DNA of 64,000 nt from Sclerotinia nivalis. Taxonomy: Eukaryota > Ascomycota > Leotiomycetes > Helotiales > Sclerotiniaceae. Positions 13,593 to 25,189 of the stretch are shown piece by piece. How positions within the stretch are numbered: position 1 is the stretch's first letter; every line of letters starts with the position of its first letter. Position numbers and translations under genes: made by a program. The stretch is taken from NCBI GenBank assembly GCA_029531795.1, contig JAPEIS010000010.1, positions 1,426,001 to 1,490,000 on the forward strand. Direction: 5' to 3'. The notes beneath the pieces were generated by a model, which had not been told where the DNA came from, made no database searches, and saw only the letters and a program-made list of their open reading frames with translations.

Positions 13593-14681
13593 TTATTCCT
13601 TCAATTCGGCAATCTTGGCCTTGACTCTCTCGCGCTTCTCGTCCTTGGTCAACTTGCGTCCCTTGTACTTCAAAGACTCCTGCTTGTACTCGTCCTTGGA
13701 TTTCTTCTCTCCCTCAACCTTCTTGAATGGATCCTCACGGATAGCCTTGTGGGCCTCTTGGTACAACTCCTCCAATCCATCGGCCTCAATCTCATCATCG
13801 ATGTAACCTTGGAATTGAGACTTGTAACGCTCCTCATCATCATCTGCGAGGGTCTCCATGTACTCAGCAACGTGTCCACCGAAAATATATTTGCGGAGAG
13901 TCTCAGCATCGAGCTCCTTGGTCTCCATGTCGTAACCTGGGAAACGGTTCTCGGAGTGGGGAACGAGGATACCACCATCAGATGCACCCTTCATGGCACC
14001 AAAGATACGGGCACCAGTGGAAGTGCGGTGGAGACCGACATCAAGGAAAGCCTTGAATGGACGTCTCTCCTCATCACCAGCAGCCTCAGTGAGTTGGTAC
14101 TCTCCATCAGCTTCCTCAACACCAGTGAAGTCCTTATCCATACCGAGCTTCTTCAAGACACGACGGGCGATAAGGAGACCAGTGCAGTATGCAGCAGCCC
14201 AGTTGGTAAGACCGTGCTCAATACCGTAGGCCTTGAGCTCGTGGGAGTATGCGGCGCAGAAAACCTTGTCACCAGTGATTTCGGAGGTGACGATTTGCAT
14301 GACAATGTCGCGGTTGGTGAATCGGACAACGAGACGGTATTTTGGCGCATTGTACTTGTTCTTGGCTTGGGTGATGAGACGCTTTCTGGCGTAGTAATCG
14401 GTCTTTCCGGAACGACGGCGCTTGTACTTAGTCTGGTAGCGACTGATTTGTTGTTAGAATGCGATGATTGATTTGTAGAGAAGGATATATTGGGCTCACC
14501 TATAGTACGCGGAGTTCTTGACCAGCTTGGTGAAAGGCTGTAAAGATTCCAAAAGTCAGCAACCTTCAATTTCTCGAAGCATTTTGCTATTTGACTTTTC
14601 AAGGATTCAAAGACATGGGATAGTAAATGCCAATAATCGCAGATATCCTGCAATCAGAGTATTTCGACTTCAACTCACCAT
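13593..14681 (-). CDS. RPL5: 60S ribosomal protein L5 (uL18)
   Basis: Three coding exons: 14681-14679 (the ATG alone), 14537-14500 and 14442-13593, giving 296 residues, the usual length for fungal L5. The sequence runs MPFTKLVKNSAYYSRYQTKY, then RRRSGKTDYYARKRL, VVRFTNRDI, and the canonical C-terminal half with FKAFLDVGLHRTSTGARIFG, FPGYD and a Lys-rich tail. L5 binds 5S rRNA and, with L11, forms the 5S RNP of the large subunit. Donors are GTGAG and acceptors CAG; all phases agree. A first exon holding only the start codon is common in fungal ribosomal-protein genes and would be missed by simple ORF calling. Confidence 0.97.
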
Positions 14682-14990
14682 CTTGTTCGATTGACCGCAC
14701 TACTGGAATATGAATTGTCGTTGAAGGCAGGAAGGAAATTCAAGAAGGGAAATTTTTAAATCAATTCAAAAATCAATCCTGTGCGAGACCCGCTTTAAGG
14801 CTTAAGCGAATAGAGGAGGAGCGCATTGAGGTGGGGGACGAAGTTGATCTCGTGATCCCGCACGGACCATTTGACAAGAAGATGATATGATGTAGAGGAA
14901 ACACAAGTCAAAGGTGTTAAAGGCCCAGTCTGTGAACCTCCTCTAAAAGATTGAGAGGGACGCCTTTTCTTTCGCCTTTGCCTATTCGGC

Positions 14991-15047
14991 ATCTTTCATC
15001 CCTCTCTTCTCTTCTCTTTTCTCTTCTCGACCTCCTCTCTAACTTTC
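14991..15047. promoter_or_regulatory. Pyrimidine-rich tract
   Basis: About 55 bases of almost pure C/T on the plus strand, starting ~310 bases upstream of the RPL5 ATG. Fungal promoters often carry CT blocks just 5' of a start site on the coding strand; here that would fit a plus-strand transcript, such as the small candidate at 15286, better than RPL5. Confidence 0.35.
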
Positions 15048-15285
15048 TCCTTGGTCTACAGAGCTAGTATTTTTTCCACCTTTAAAGTGCCTTAGTTCGC
15101 CTCTAGTTAGTTTTTCATATACGGAAGTCCTAGAGAAGCAAGAAATCAGTGAATTACTTACTGATTTTGTAGTCTGCACAGCGCCAAAACCATATCTTTT
15201 CAATCTTGTTACTAAAGTTATAATTATCCATCTATCTATCACAAAAACACTGCAATTAAAATCAGTAAAACTCGCAGAAGTAATC

Positions 15286-15647
15286 ATGGATCCTGCAGCA
15301 CGGTATGCTCCAAAGTCATCCCACTGTGCCTCAAGTGATTGATTGACGTGTTGTATAATGGCCGTTTGCTTGTTACCCCAATCAAAATCGATTCTGATTT
15401 TGAAGCTAATAAGGTCATCAGTTCCAGTGCCACTGTTGCTGCCGTTGTCGGCCCAGAAGGTCAAAGCATTGGTAAATTTCAAATTTCGGTGTTCTTTATC
15501 ATTACTGTTACTATATCCAATAAAATCTTTGTCCATTTGATCATCATCGCTATCGCCGGTTTGGTTTCAGTCGTGGGACGGATACCATTGTCACCGCAGC
15601 AAATAAAGAACTCCGCCATTTTTCCAGACATCGACGGCCAATCTTAA
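15286..15647 (+). CDS. Candidate 45-residue protein with two introns
   Basis: ATG at 15286, then exons 15286-15302, 15428-15471 and 15571-15647. Donors GTATGC and GTAAAT and acceptors TCCAG and TTCAG are acceptable, and all phases agree, giving a 45-residue product ending in TAA. It starts MDPAARATVAAVV and ends in NSAIFPDIDGQS. A CT-rich tract lies 240-300 bases upstream. No family is recognised; a 165-codon ORF on the opposite strand overlaps it and is an alternative. Support is splice grammar only. Confidence 0.28.
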
Positions 15648-17359
15648 GTTTAGTCTTATAAGTTTGTTGGGTACAGTGTATCCAATATTATGAATCATTA
15701 GGTTTGGATAAAAAGGGTTCAAAGTTTCGAAATATTATGATTCATTTACAATATGTTATTTATCTAAACAGGTTGAATCGTTTAAATGGTTTCAATGTTC
15801 GAAATGACGCGAACATTTCAAGAGATTTCAATATATGAAAGGTATTAAAAGATCAAGAGTCTCTTATTGTTGGACTACAATCGAGACTATTGGAAACTCA
15901 GGTTGGGTCTCATTTACGTCATCACATGCTTTCTCACGTACTCTCGTTCTCGTTTCGAATTCTTCGTTGAGAACGTTGGTGATAGTTGTTTTGATAATCA
16001 AGGTAGGCGACCGACAAAGGCTGAAGAGCATGTCCTCGCACCGGAGATGGCTTTGGAGCAGCGAGAGATCTTCGAAATAAAATTACTGTCGATACTGACA
16101 GCTTGCACCGATCATGGTCGCTACCGCTGAGGCAGTTGCGTTTATATTTGCCGTCCATGCCTCGGGCTGAACTTGTGCTGGTGATTAGCTGCGGCCTATG
16201 GCTACGAGTAGACAACAAAGTATTATCAGAACGTGATGGTTTTGCAGTCGGACTCGAGGTAAGGGCTCAAAAGTGGAGATTCATGATCCAATTGAGATTG
16301 GCGCTGAGCTGAAATGGTGCCTGGCGGTGATGATCGAGTTTACAGATGTATGGAGCTAGTTAAAGTGCGACTTAAGAAGGCATTTGCTGGAGGTATGGTT
16401 GTGGGGGATTACTACGGGTAATTCAATTACTGACACGCACTGTGAGCGACTTTGGTAGGAATCCTAAGTGCCCTTACTTTCAATATTGATGGTCGTTGGC
16501 GACAAATATTGCAGGATGGGAAATTGACGAGGTTACTTCAGAAAAATCAAGACCATGGCAGTTAACAGGACATATAAGGTTGTGGAAAGACACTACATCT
16601 TAACAAAATGATGCAGCGTGATGAAAATCCCAAGGTACAAGTGATAATAACTTGACCAGCGATGATGTAACAGAAATATATTTGGGATACAAGAACAAGA
16701 ATAATTGATACTTTCCTATCATCTGGAAGAAAGAAGGAAGAACTCGCAAGCGATGGACGAAATGAATCACATATCAAAGTATACTACTTTCCATACTTTA
16801 AACATTTTAAACATCTATATGTGAGAGACGTATTGAATTGTCAAATCTGATTGGGACTTGAAAGGATTTAAGCCTGGAGGACCTTCTGACCGGCCATCGA
16901 AAAGTCTTATGAGGCAGATATAATTCGATATCTTTCGTGCATTGCGTGCATGCAGGGGGAGTTAGGCACTTGCGAGAAATTCGAAATTTGACCGGCGTAT
17001 TGGATATCCTATGATGATAGGACATTGCGGGAATAATTTGATATGATAATGAGATGGATGATATTCTTGATTTGTTTGATTACATCAAAATCCTACGAAA
17101 TGTATTGAATGGTCTGCAAAAAAAAAAAAAAAAAAAACCAAGAAGATAAAAGCGCACGTGATCACGAGAACGTTTTGTTTGCATTGACCCTTGCTCAGAT
17201 TATCCTTGCAATCTGGATTGTTTGTTTACATGACAACACAGAAGCCATATGTGATGAAGAACACTAAAATTACTTAATTCGACATCAATTTCCACATGAA
17301 TACAGTTTTGAGTATTCCTAAAGGCTCATATCGGATAAACGCAATCTGAGCCAGCAAAA
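15648..17359. other. Intergenic spacer with a poly-A run
   Basis: No supported gene. A 20-base A run lies at about 17118-17137 and a CACGTGA box at 17155-17161, ~200 bases upstream of the next start codon, probably within its promoter. Confidence 0.5.
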
Positions 17360-19704
17360 ATGGACGCAGATAACCTGCGCACCGCGTCTCTATACATCAA
17401 CAACCAGCTTCTTTCTCGAGGATTACTGCGAAATGGGCAAACAATTGACTTTGCGCGCCCGCAGAAATCGGAAGAGGGATTAGATGTCACCATGGGGAAG
17501 ATAATGAGCGTGGTGAATGACCTGATTTTGAAGAGAGATGTAAGTATCGCAAGCGCATCTCAGCCTTAATTTATCAAACAAAAGAATCAAATTTGACGAA
17601 AAGTTAACAGCGCGATTCTCAACAACGGGAGAACCTCTCTCAAACAATTCGAGCTTTACGCGCAGATGCTTTGCGATCCACGACTGATATGGAGAGAATC
17701 ACGACGAAAAACACCGAATTACAACGAAAAGTTGGAATAGCGGATGCGACGGAACGGGCTTTGAAAACACAGTTGAGGAGTGCGGAACAGGCGGTTAAGG
17801 GATTGAAAGAGGATATGGCGAGGATGAAGGTCTTGGTGGGGCAGACAAGGGCGCAGTGTGCGAACGAAGTTAGAAAGAAGGAAAGAGTTATCGAAGGAAT
17901 GAAGAAGCATGTTGCGGAAGGTGGGAGAGCAAGGGGCAGCGGGAAAGCTGTGGGTGTTGCGACTATTCATGTAGTCCCTGGAGTTGGAGGTGATAATGGA
18001 AGCGGGCCAGGAATGGGCACGGATGACGAGGGGTATGATTTGAGAATGGAGACGAATGAGTTTCTGACGGAATTGGCCAGGGGATTAAGTGACGAGAATG
18101 AATCATTAGGGGGATTGGTAAAAAGGACCATTGAGACATTGAGGACGGTTTCTGGTTGCGAGAAAGAGGAGGAGCAAGGAGGGAATATGGTGGTACAAAT
18201 GGAGGGCTCTTATGAGCATCTTGCTTCTGAGATGGAATTCGTAATTGAACATCTACGAACGATCCTGACAAATCCGTCATTTGTCTCGCTAGAAGAAGTG
18301 GAGGTTAGAGAGGAAGAGATCATAAGATTACGAGAAGGTTGGGAAAAAATGGAGTCTAGATGGAAGGATGCTGTGCAGATGATGGATGGGTGGCGCCATC
18401 GAATGGCTAGAAGTGGTCAAACTGTCAACATTGAGGAATTGAAGATGGGTTTAAGCCTGAGTCCGTTCAAGCCTACGGCAGAACCCAATTATGAAGTTCT
18501 TCAATTATCGATGGTACAGGAAGAGGACGAGGACGAGGAAGAAGATGAGGACGAAGGTGATACACAGGCAGATATTGATGCCATGGATGATTCGGGCATC
18601 GGTCGTCATGCGGAGCCTGAATTCGATGACAAGGAAGAATTGAGTGATACTGAGTCTAGCATTTTCGAAGAAGAGCCCGAGGAAACAAGACAAGAGGAAT
18701 TGGAAACTGAGGAGGAGGAAGAAGAAGAAGAAGAAGAAGACGATTATGATGAAGTCACGGAGGAACAACAACAACAACATGCAGATATGACGTTGGATAC
18801 AGTATCATCTCTGCCTGGGACACCACCTCAAATGTCCCCTCTTCGCGAAACAACCAAAGGAAACCGAGGTAGTCCCACAAAGCTAAGCCCTAAGGGATTC
18901 ACCACTATTATTGAAGAAAATACCTGGGATCTCTTACAACTCGAGCAATCCTCATATAATCCCAAATCTATTTCAACCCCAACACCTAAACCTCTCCCCC
19001 GAAAAGAAAAGAAAGAGGAAGCAAGACAGCTCTTCGTTGAATCCACCGACGAAATTTCCCTCCCCAAAACTCCAGCCCCAACACTCTCCGCCCATTCATC
19101 AACTAGATCTTCAACCAGATCCTCCGTCGTAAGAGAAACCAGATCTTCAGCCGCAAGAGCAGCTTCAGCTAAAAAGCCCGTCCATCAAACACCCAAACCA
19201 AAAGCCACTCCCAAAGTCCAACTCCAACCCCCTACATCCGCAAGTCGCTTGCCTCGACCACCTCATATCCCACCTCAACAGAGTCCTCTCACCATGGCTA
19301 GCATAGCCGCCAAACTCGCCGCATCGGAACGTGAAGCAGACGCTGCAAGAGTAAAGGCTAAGTTGAAAGCTGCAAAGTTGGCACGCAGTGCTGCCTCTAC
19401 TACCAGCACGATTGCCCCACGATCCGAAAGTCCAACTAAGAAAAGAGAACCGGAAGTCACGAAACTAATGCCTCCACCTTCTTCGCCTGTTAAAGAGGAA
19501 CCGATCAAAAGTGACAGTACCAATAGCACAACGATGAGAAGCCCCGAAAAAGACTTGAGTGCTGTATCAAATAGGAAGAGAAAGATCAGAGCAAGTAGGG
19601 ACAAAGAGCATGGAAGAGCTGCAAGGAGAAGAAGTACATTGAGCCCGTGGGAACTGGAGAGTTTAATTTTAGGCGGGATGGGATCACCGAGAAAGGAGGA
19701 ATGA
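17360..19704 (+). CDS. ADIP/SSX2IP-family protein (TinA/Msd1-like), spindle-pole microtubule anchoring
   Basis: Exons 17360-17539 and 17611-19704, donor GTAAGT, acceptor AACAG, phase 0, giving 757 residues. The N-terminal ~150 residues fit the ADIP (afadin- and alpha-actinin-binding) domain: a start ASLYINNQLLSRGLLRNGQ followed by a heptad-rich coiled coil (ERITTKNTELQRKV ... LRSAEQAVKGLKEDM). A middle part (FLTELARGLSDENESL) is also typical. The rest is disordered with a long acidic run (poly-Glu, ~residues 285-355) and Ser/Pro/Lys-rich tail. Family knowledge: Aspergillus TINA and fission-yeast Msd1 work with a Wdr8 protein to anchor microtubule minus ends at the spindle pole body. The domain call is strong; the specific role is by homology. 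Confidence 0.8.
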
Positions 19705-20015
19705 TGTGCATAGATATCCATAGTGCGGCGTCACGGATTGGAGCTTTTGTTATTCCTGATTCATGAAGTTATGACTGTTGATTGTATAAAGAGACCTGGG
19801 TGGTCTTCCCCCAATACCAATTTTGATTTTGTATGTATGTATGTCTGCATACATGGGAGGCGTTTTCTTTTTTTTCAAGGAGGTCGAATACCTAGTTTAC
19901 TTTCATTCTTTTGTGCTTTACTTCACTTCATAGTATGGCATTGCATATATTTATCTATCTTTAAATCCACAAATCCTACAAATATATCTCAGCCATTCTT
20001 CCTCTCTCCATTTGC

Positions 20016-21349
20016 CTACAACTTAACATCCCTCCCCTTCCCCTTAACGCCCAACACAATCGGTATCTTAGGGTGTTCCCCAGCCAAATCTAACCGCGTA
20101 ATCCTCTCTAACTCATCGACAGCCTCATACGCACGTCCTAATTCTACCTTCAAAGTACGGAAACCAGCTTTCTTTGCAGCTTTGAGATTCTCGCCAATAT
20201 CGTCTAGAAAGAGAATATCCGATGGGGAGAGAGAAGAAGAGGGATATTTTGAGGAATAATGATCGCTGAGAGTTTGAAGTGCTAGAGAGTATATTTCCGG
20301 GGAGGGTTTGCGGAGGTGGACGTGTGCTGAGGATATAAACACATCGAAGATTTCGGAGATGAAGGAATATGGTTTGGAATATGGATGATCAGGGGGAAAG
20401 ATTACGGTGTTGGAGAGCCCGGCTAGGATATATTTTTTGGACGCTTTTAGTTTTTGGAGACATGGGTACATCCTATTATGCTTATATTAGCACTGGATCT
20501 ACGAAATGCTGAGATTGAGACGGGGGGGGAGGAGGAGAACGTACCAAGGATCAAACTCCCTTGAATTATCCATCATCGACCAAAAAAGTGCTTCACCGTC
20601 AATTTGTGGTACGGGTGGGACTTCAGATGGGAGAGAATATTTTTCTCGCACGGAATTGTAGAAAGAGGTCCAGAAAGAGGGGTTGCGGAGGTCAGAGGTG
20701 AAACCGGTGAACCAAGAATCGTTTAGTTCTAGTTCACCACGTTCGAGACGGTGCCTGGATGAGAGAGTTAGTAGAGTAATTTTTTGTTATTATATAGGCT
20801 GCTTACCAGAATCCATTGGGCTTGTTTTTGGAGATGGCATAGTTGACCCAGCCTGGTGGTATGTTGTTGGATAGCTCGAAATCGAGAATCCCTTGCATGG
20901 GGGAGAGAACCTGGGAGGTGTTAGGGGTTGTTTAAGGTTATGATAGCTCATATCATGTAGAATTATATGTATGATTGCTAAAGGAAGATGATGAACCTCC
21001 ACTAGAGACTCGTCATTCTCCCGCTCAATGCATGCTACAGTAACGAAAAGACACAAACGAAACTTTTCGTGAAACTTTTCCCGTATATATATATATATAT
21101 ATACAGACGCCAAGCCTAAATCGAAACTTCTCAAAAAATTCCAAACTTGTAACTCCAAGCTGAATACTCATTATGAGATTGACCGCTAATTCTAACTTCA
21201 TATGCAGCGGGATGAAACACGGAGGAGGAATGATTACTAACGCAAACACCCCCAATATCAAACAAGATAACTTTCGGTTGCTTTTCTGAAGTCATTATGG
21301 TCTCTATACTCTCTAAAACAAATTCTACAGGATAATCTTCTTGTGACAT
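20016..21349 (-). CDS. HAD-superfamily hydrolase (phosphatase, sEH-N/ACAD10-like)
   Basis: Four exons, 21349-21242, 20910-20807, 20754-20545 and 20472-20016, all GT-AG and in phase, giving 292 residues. HAD motifs are all present: motif I VILFDIGGVC (nucleophile Asp31; the usual second Asp is Gly, as in the DxGGV subgroup), motif II ILAGLSNT, motif III Lys in HLRKPSPEIY, motif IV ILFLDDIGENL. The cap region lies between motifs I and II (PPGWVNYAISK ... SFWTSFYN). Such proteins are related to the N-terminal phosphatase of soluble epoxide hydrolase; the substrate is unknown. An alternative start is Met19 (MTSEKQPK), right before motif I. The gene is divergent from the F-box gene. Confidence 0.88.
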
Positions 21350-21543
21350 TTGGAATGAAGATGTTCTGGTGGTATTCCATCGAACTCAATTATACACCGT
21401 AGACCTCGGCATCGGGGTTGTATTTATGCCGAAGAATACCCGTAGCCTTACCCAACCATCGTCAAAGCGCGACTTCCATGAACACTTTTTATTGATGACT
21501 ACATAATTTTGATCCATAATTTGTGCCAATATAACTGACCAAC
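21350..21543. promoter_or_regulatory. Short bidirectional promoter
   Basis: Only 194 bases separate the divergent start codons of the HAD hydrolase and the F-box gene, so both promoters must share this stretch. Confidence 0.55.
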
Positions 21544-23494
21544 ATGCCTCCTGCTTATGATGAAGAGGAAGGAATGGGACCTTTGGAGAAAGGACGACAT
21601 CGCTACCAGAAAAAAAACTATCAAGGAGCTTTGATGGCATTTACAGAGGTATGTCTCGTTAGCACGTGCCAGACTGTCATCTCTTCTCCAGAAGATAATC
21701 AACATCGCAACCTTCAAATAAGTGACTTTATATGCAGGCTGTGAAAATTAGTACTGGTCATCTATTACTCACTGCTTTGGATCATCGCGCTGCTACATTT
21801 GAGAAGTTGGATCAATTACAGTCGGCTCTCAAAGATGCGAAGGAAATGCTTGAATTAAAGCCAGAACTTTCGAAAGTGAGTTATTGTCATCACTTGGGAA
21901 ATGATTCGTTGTCACTGATTGAATCTCTAGGGATACCTTCGATGTGGGAAGGTTCTACAGCTCAAAGGAGAGCATCAACTCGCCTTAAAAATCTATGAGC
22001 GCGGCCTCAGAAAGGTCAAAGTTGACACTGACAAAGACCGTGTGGTAAGCTCTGGTGTTTTTGATCGAGTTCTATTACTTTGTTAACACCCGAGTCAAGA
22101 CTCTCCAAGCCATGTTCAACAAATTGCAAAAATCACAAGCGCCGAGTAAAACACTAGATCCGCTCTCTTATCTACCCTTTGAATTGGCAGAAATGATAGC
22201 CCATCAACTTAGCATTCGAGAACGAATGTATGTCAAGAATGACTCCTTTATCGGTATTGGCTGACCTTCAGTAGGATATGTTTGACTGTCAGCAAGTCAT
22301 GGAAGCGGGTATTAGAATCTTCTCATAAACTCTGGACCACCCTCGACACCATTGATACTAGGAAGCAGATCTCTCGAAAAGCCTTAAGAGCATACCTAAG
22401 AAGATCAAACTGTACCTTGGATGAAGCTAATATTAGAAATGGTACACTCGCTGCCGCAAAATTGCAATATCTCACTAGAACTTGTACGAAATTGCAACGC
22501 CTTACAATATACGGCAATAATACTATTGGAGAAACCTTAATTTCGGCACTTCCCATGGCGAAGTCGTTGCAATATCTAAACTTGTGTGGCTGTGAAATTT
22601 CTTTTCGGGCTGTCCTTGAAGCGTTGCGGCAAGTGCAAGCAAGTATCGTGGAAGCTAAATTTTTGAATGTCAGTTGTCTTTCTTCGGACTCTGCATGCAT
22701 GTGGCCAAGGCTAGAAAACCTGCGGACTTTACATGTGAGGAGGCTTCATTATATTGGCATACCGTTGGTAAGAATTTTAGAGCTGCATCATTTATACGCT
22801 GCTAATGTAGTGGTTCTAATGTCTTCTACAGAACAACTTGTTCGAATCAATTCCCAATATACAAACCTTAGCCTTGCAAGGATTTGGTTTACAGGATGCC
22901 GCGCCACTGGATTTGAGCGAGCTCAAAAGTCTGAAAGATATTGAACTCAAAGATTGCGATTTGACAAGACTTCCATTACTGCCTTCGACGCTCAGGAGTC
23001 TTTCTTTGGATGAGAACCTGCGATTATCAAATCAGAAAGATGATACCATCCTTCTTCCTCTTCTGGAAAGCTTCAACTGTGAGAGTACCGGACTCACCGA
23101 AGGACTAGTTGTTTCCATGGTCAAAAACACTTCAAATCTAAAGTATCTACTCATAGGAAGTCGACTCGTCGGAGATTATGCTGCCGCTCACCACGATTTT
23201 CCTTCATGCGATAGTATTGAAGAATTACATGTAAGCTTTTTACAGTACGATGAACAGAACTTTATAAATATTGTAAAGAAATGTCCAAATCTCGAAACGC
23301 TGGATATTAGCTATACAAAAATCACAGGTGTTGCCGTGAAACAATTTGTTGATCAGGGCATCAAGTGGCTCGACTTAAGAGGATGCGGCAAGGTGAGCCC
23401 AGATGCCGTTGAATATGCTCGTGGGAAGGGTGTCAATGTTACTTTCAATTTTGCGGGGGACAGGAGATCGACATTTAGAGATCGTTATGAATGA
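21544..23494 (+). CDS. TPR / F-box / LRR protein (Pof3/Dia2-like SCF substrate receptor)
   Basis: Six exons: 21544-21648, 21738-21875, 21931-22044, 22100-22227, 22275-22767 and 22832-23494, giving 546 residues. TPR-like helices occupy residues ~12-125 (KGRHRYQKKNYQGALMAFTE, ALDHRAATFEKL, YLRCGKVLQLKGEHQLALKIYERGL). An F-box follows at ~138-185 (LPFELAEMIAHQLSIRER ... CLTVSKSWKRVL), then leucine-rich repeats to the end (LQRLTIYGNN, LQYLNLCGCE, LKDIELKDCDL, LETLDISYTKI, IKWLDLRGCGKV). This TPR-F-box-LRR order is that of fission-yeast Pof3 and budding-yeast Dia2, which act in SCF ubiquitin ligases at replicating or damaged chromatin. The weakest junction is the acceptor before 22100 (TCAAG, no pyrimidine tract); the acceptor before 22275 could shift by three bases. 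The domain order is clear, the orthology probable. Confidence 0.85.
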
Positions 23495-23804
23495 ATTAGA
23501 GAAGTTGTTCTACAGACTTATAATGGGTGATATCACAAACTTTTATGTTTATGAACGCAGAAATTTTCAAGAGAGTTTACAAGTCAATCAAATTTTGGCA
23601 GCTCGTTCATCTTGTTGTCCAAGCTACCTTTGAATAATTGGATGAGAGTACGTCTACTGTCAAAATATAATGCATTGGTTTGAATCACAACAGTTTAGAA
23701 GTTACATGCATGGTTTGGTTTCTTGTTGAAGCAATCATACCCAAGAAGGAATATCCCAATATCTCTTCTCCATTCTAGTATTCTCTCTACTCTCGAAAAC
23801 ATAC

Positions 23805-23986
23805 TGTTGGTATAAAATGGTAAGGTTCAAAGTGTAAAGTATCACGGTGGGGATAGGTAGCTTATTAATATGATGATATTCTACGAAGGAGAGAAGAAGG
23901 TATTAGGAGGAGCGCCGACTATATAAGGGATGGATGCCTAGGGTATCCATATAGATTAGTTAGGAACGGGTTATGAACTTGTAACA
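23805..23986. mobile_element. Solo LTR, 182 bp, 4-bp target duplication
   Basis: Begins TGTTGGTAT and ends GTAACA, with ATAC immediately before (23801-23804) and after (23987-23990). The first ~38 bases recur at 54892 with only a few substitutions, which shows it is a dispersed repeat. No internal coding DNA remains here. Confidence 0.6.
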
Positions 23987-24227
23987 ATACCCCTTTCGTA
24001 ACAAAAATCACATCGCTATACTCCATAGTAAATGCTTGATAAAATTTGAACTTTGGAAATTGGATACTAATAATATATTTTTTTGTGATGCTCTTTTTCT
24101 CCAAGCCGATATAGACGGAAATATGTTTACTGAACACATGATTCTATCTTGGCTTGTGGATAGCCACATCTGTTGTACACTTAAGCCTTCAGTTTGGTGT
24201 ATCCATGCGATGAAGTGATAGCTTTAT

Positions 24228-24532
24228 GCACCTGTTAAATCCCTTGTCCGAAGTTGAGACAGTGGTCGAAAAAGGAAATTGGGTTACTACCGTCTCCTCT
24301 CAGCGTATTTTAGTCTTCCCTCATGCACCTTTTAAACCCCTTACCCTATATCTTCATCCATGCCTCCCCCCACGCTTCTTGAGTTGATTACCAAATCCTA
24401 TTGCTCGGTGTATACCTCCTTTCGTGCCTCTTAAATTGCTTGGCCTTCTCATACACCTCTTAAATCCATCGCACTATATCTCCATCCATACATCCCCCCC
24501 ACACTTCTTGAATTGATGGCCACATCCATTAC
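24228..24532. repeat. Imperfect tandem repeat, ~80-bp core
   Basis: Two similar blocks, about 24322-24403 and 24450-24532, share CACCT(C/T)TTAAA, CTATATCT, CATCCAT, a C-run and CTTCTTGA(G/A)TTGAT. Shorter partial units with TTAAATCCCTTG-like cores sit at about 24229 and 24426. Origin unknown. Confidence 0.55.
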
Positions 24533-24676
24533 TTTTTTCCTTCTGAAATCGCTTGTCAGAGTTCTTCCGCTTGGCAATACAACTGAACTTAGTCGCTCCG
24601 CTTTACTCGTTTGCGTGACGAGGGTTTTCTTGGGCTGTGGCATTACTTTCCCGATCAACAACACAATAATCTCGAG

Positions 24677-25189
24677 ATGGATGACATCCACCATCAAGAC
24701 TACATGGCTTTTGAGACAATATATCCTGACCCCGCTAAGCCTCTTGCAATAATAACATCGACAAATCATAGCGAACAATACTCCAAGTGGGTCGCAAGTC
24801 AATCCATTATCGTGGAGACAATCCGAACTATTTTAGCAAATTTACCTCGAAGACTGTCTCTATTTCAACTTTTCAGTTGCTTGATTCGTAGCTATCGTAC
24901 TTTACACAGACAACATCACCGGAGTTGGGAGGAATGTGCCGCGATAATCATAATTGGATGCATGATTGGTGTGATGGCCGAACAAGTGGTTGTAGAAGAG
25001 ACTCAAACTTCACAAGGACAAGATCGAAAAACAGCTATACTCAAACGAGTAGCTAACCATACTGGCCTTACGGAACTCAAAATCAAAGCAGTGATGAAAT
25101 GCGATAGGTTCTTCAGGGAACTCGAGAGCAAGGGGGAGTCGGCGGGGCTTGGAAAAAACTCATCTGGGACCTTTGTTTTGATTGATTGA
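24677..25189 (+). CDS. Hypothetical protein with a rewritten C-terminus
   Basis: The ORF extends upstream of this ATG to 24611 but has no earlier ATG, so MDDIHHQDYMAFETIYPD is taken as the start (170 residues); an upstream exon is possible. A central hydrophobic stretch (ECAAIIIIGCMIGVMAEQVVV) could be a buried helix or membrane segment, followed by a soluble charged part (RVANHTGLTELKIKAVMKCDRF). The last codons (GTFVLID, TGA) lie in a GATT repeat at the edge of an apparent insertion. Across that insertion a duplicated GGACCTTTGTTTT continues in the same frame as GTFVFFDPRDSSK and a stop, which is probably the ancestral end. Family unknown. Confidence 0.5.
   Translation: MDDIHHQDYMAFETIYPDPAKPLAIITSTNHSEQYSKWVASQSIIVETIRTILANLPRRLSLFQLFSCLIRSYRTLHRQHHRSWEECAAIIIIGCMIGVMAEQVVVEETQTSQGQDRKTAILKRVANHTGLTELKIKAVMKCDRFFRELESKGESAGLGKNSSGTFVLID

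Noticed and set aside
13584..14471. 295-codon plus-strand ORF opposite RPL5
   Set aside because: It is the antisense of a highly conserved, codon-biased ribosomal gene; its Leu/Val-rich translation is the expected shadow.
14153..14653. 166-codon minus-strand ORF crossing the RPL5 introns
   Set aside because: Runs through both RPL5 introns in a different frame; the spliced L5 reading explains the DNA.
15039..15536. 165-codon minus-strand ORF
   Set aside because: Overlaps a better splice-supported plus-strand candidate and the CT-rich tract; composition not convincing.
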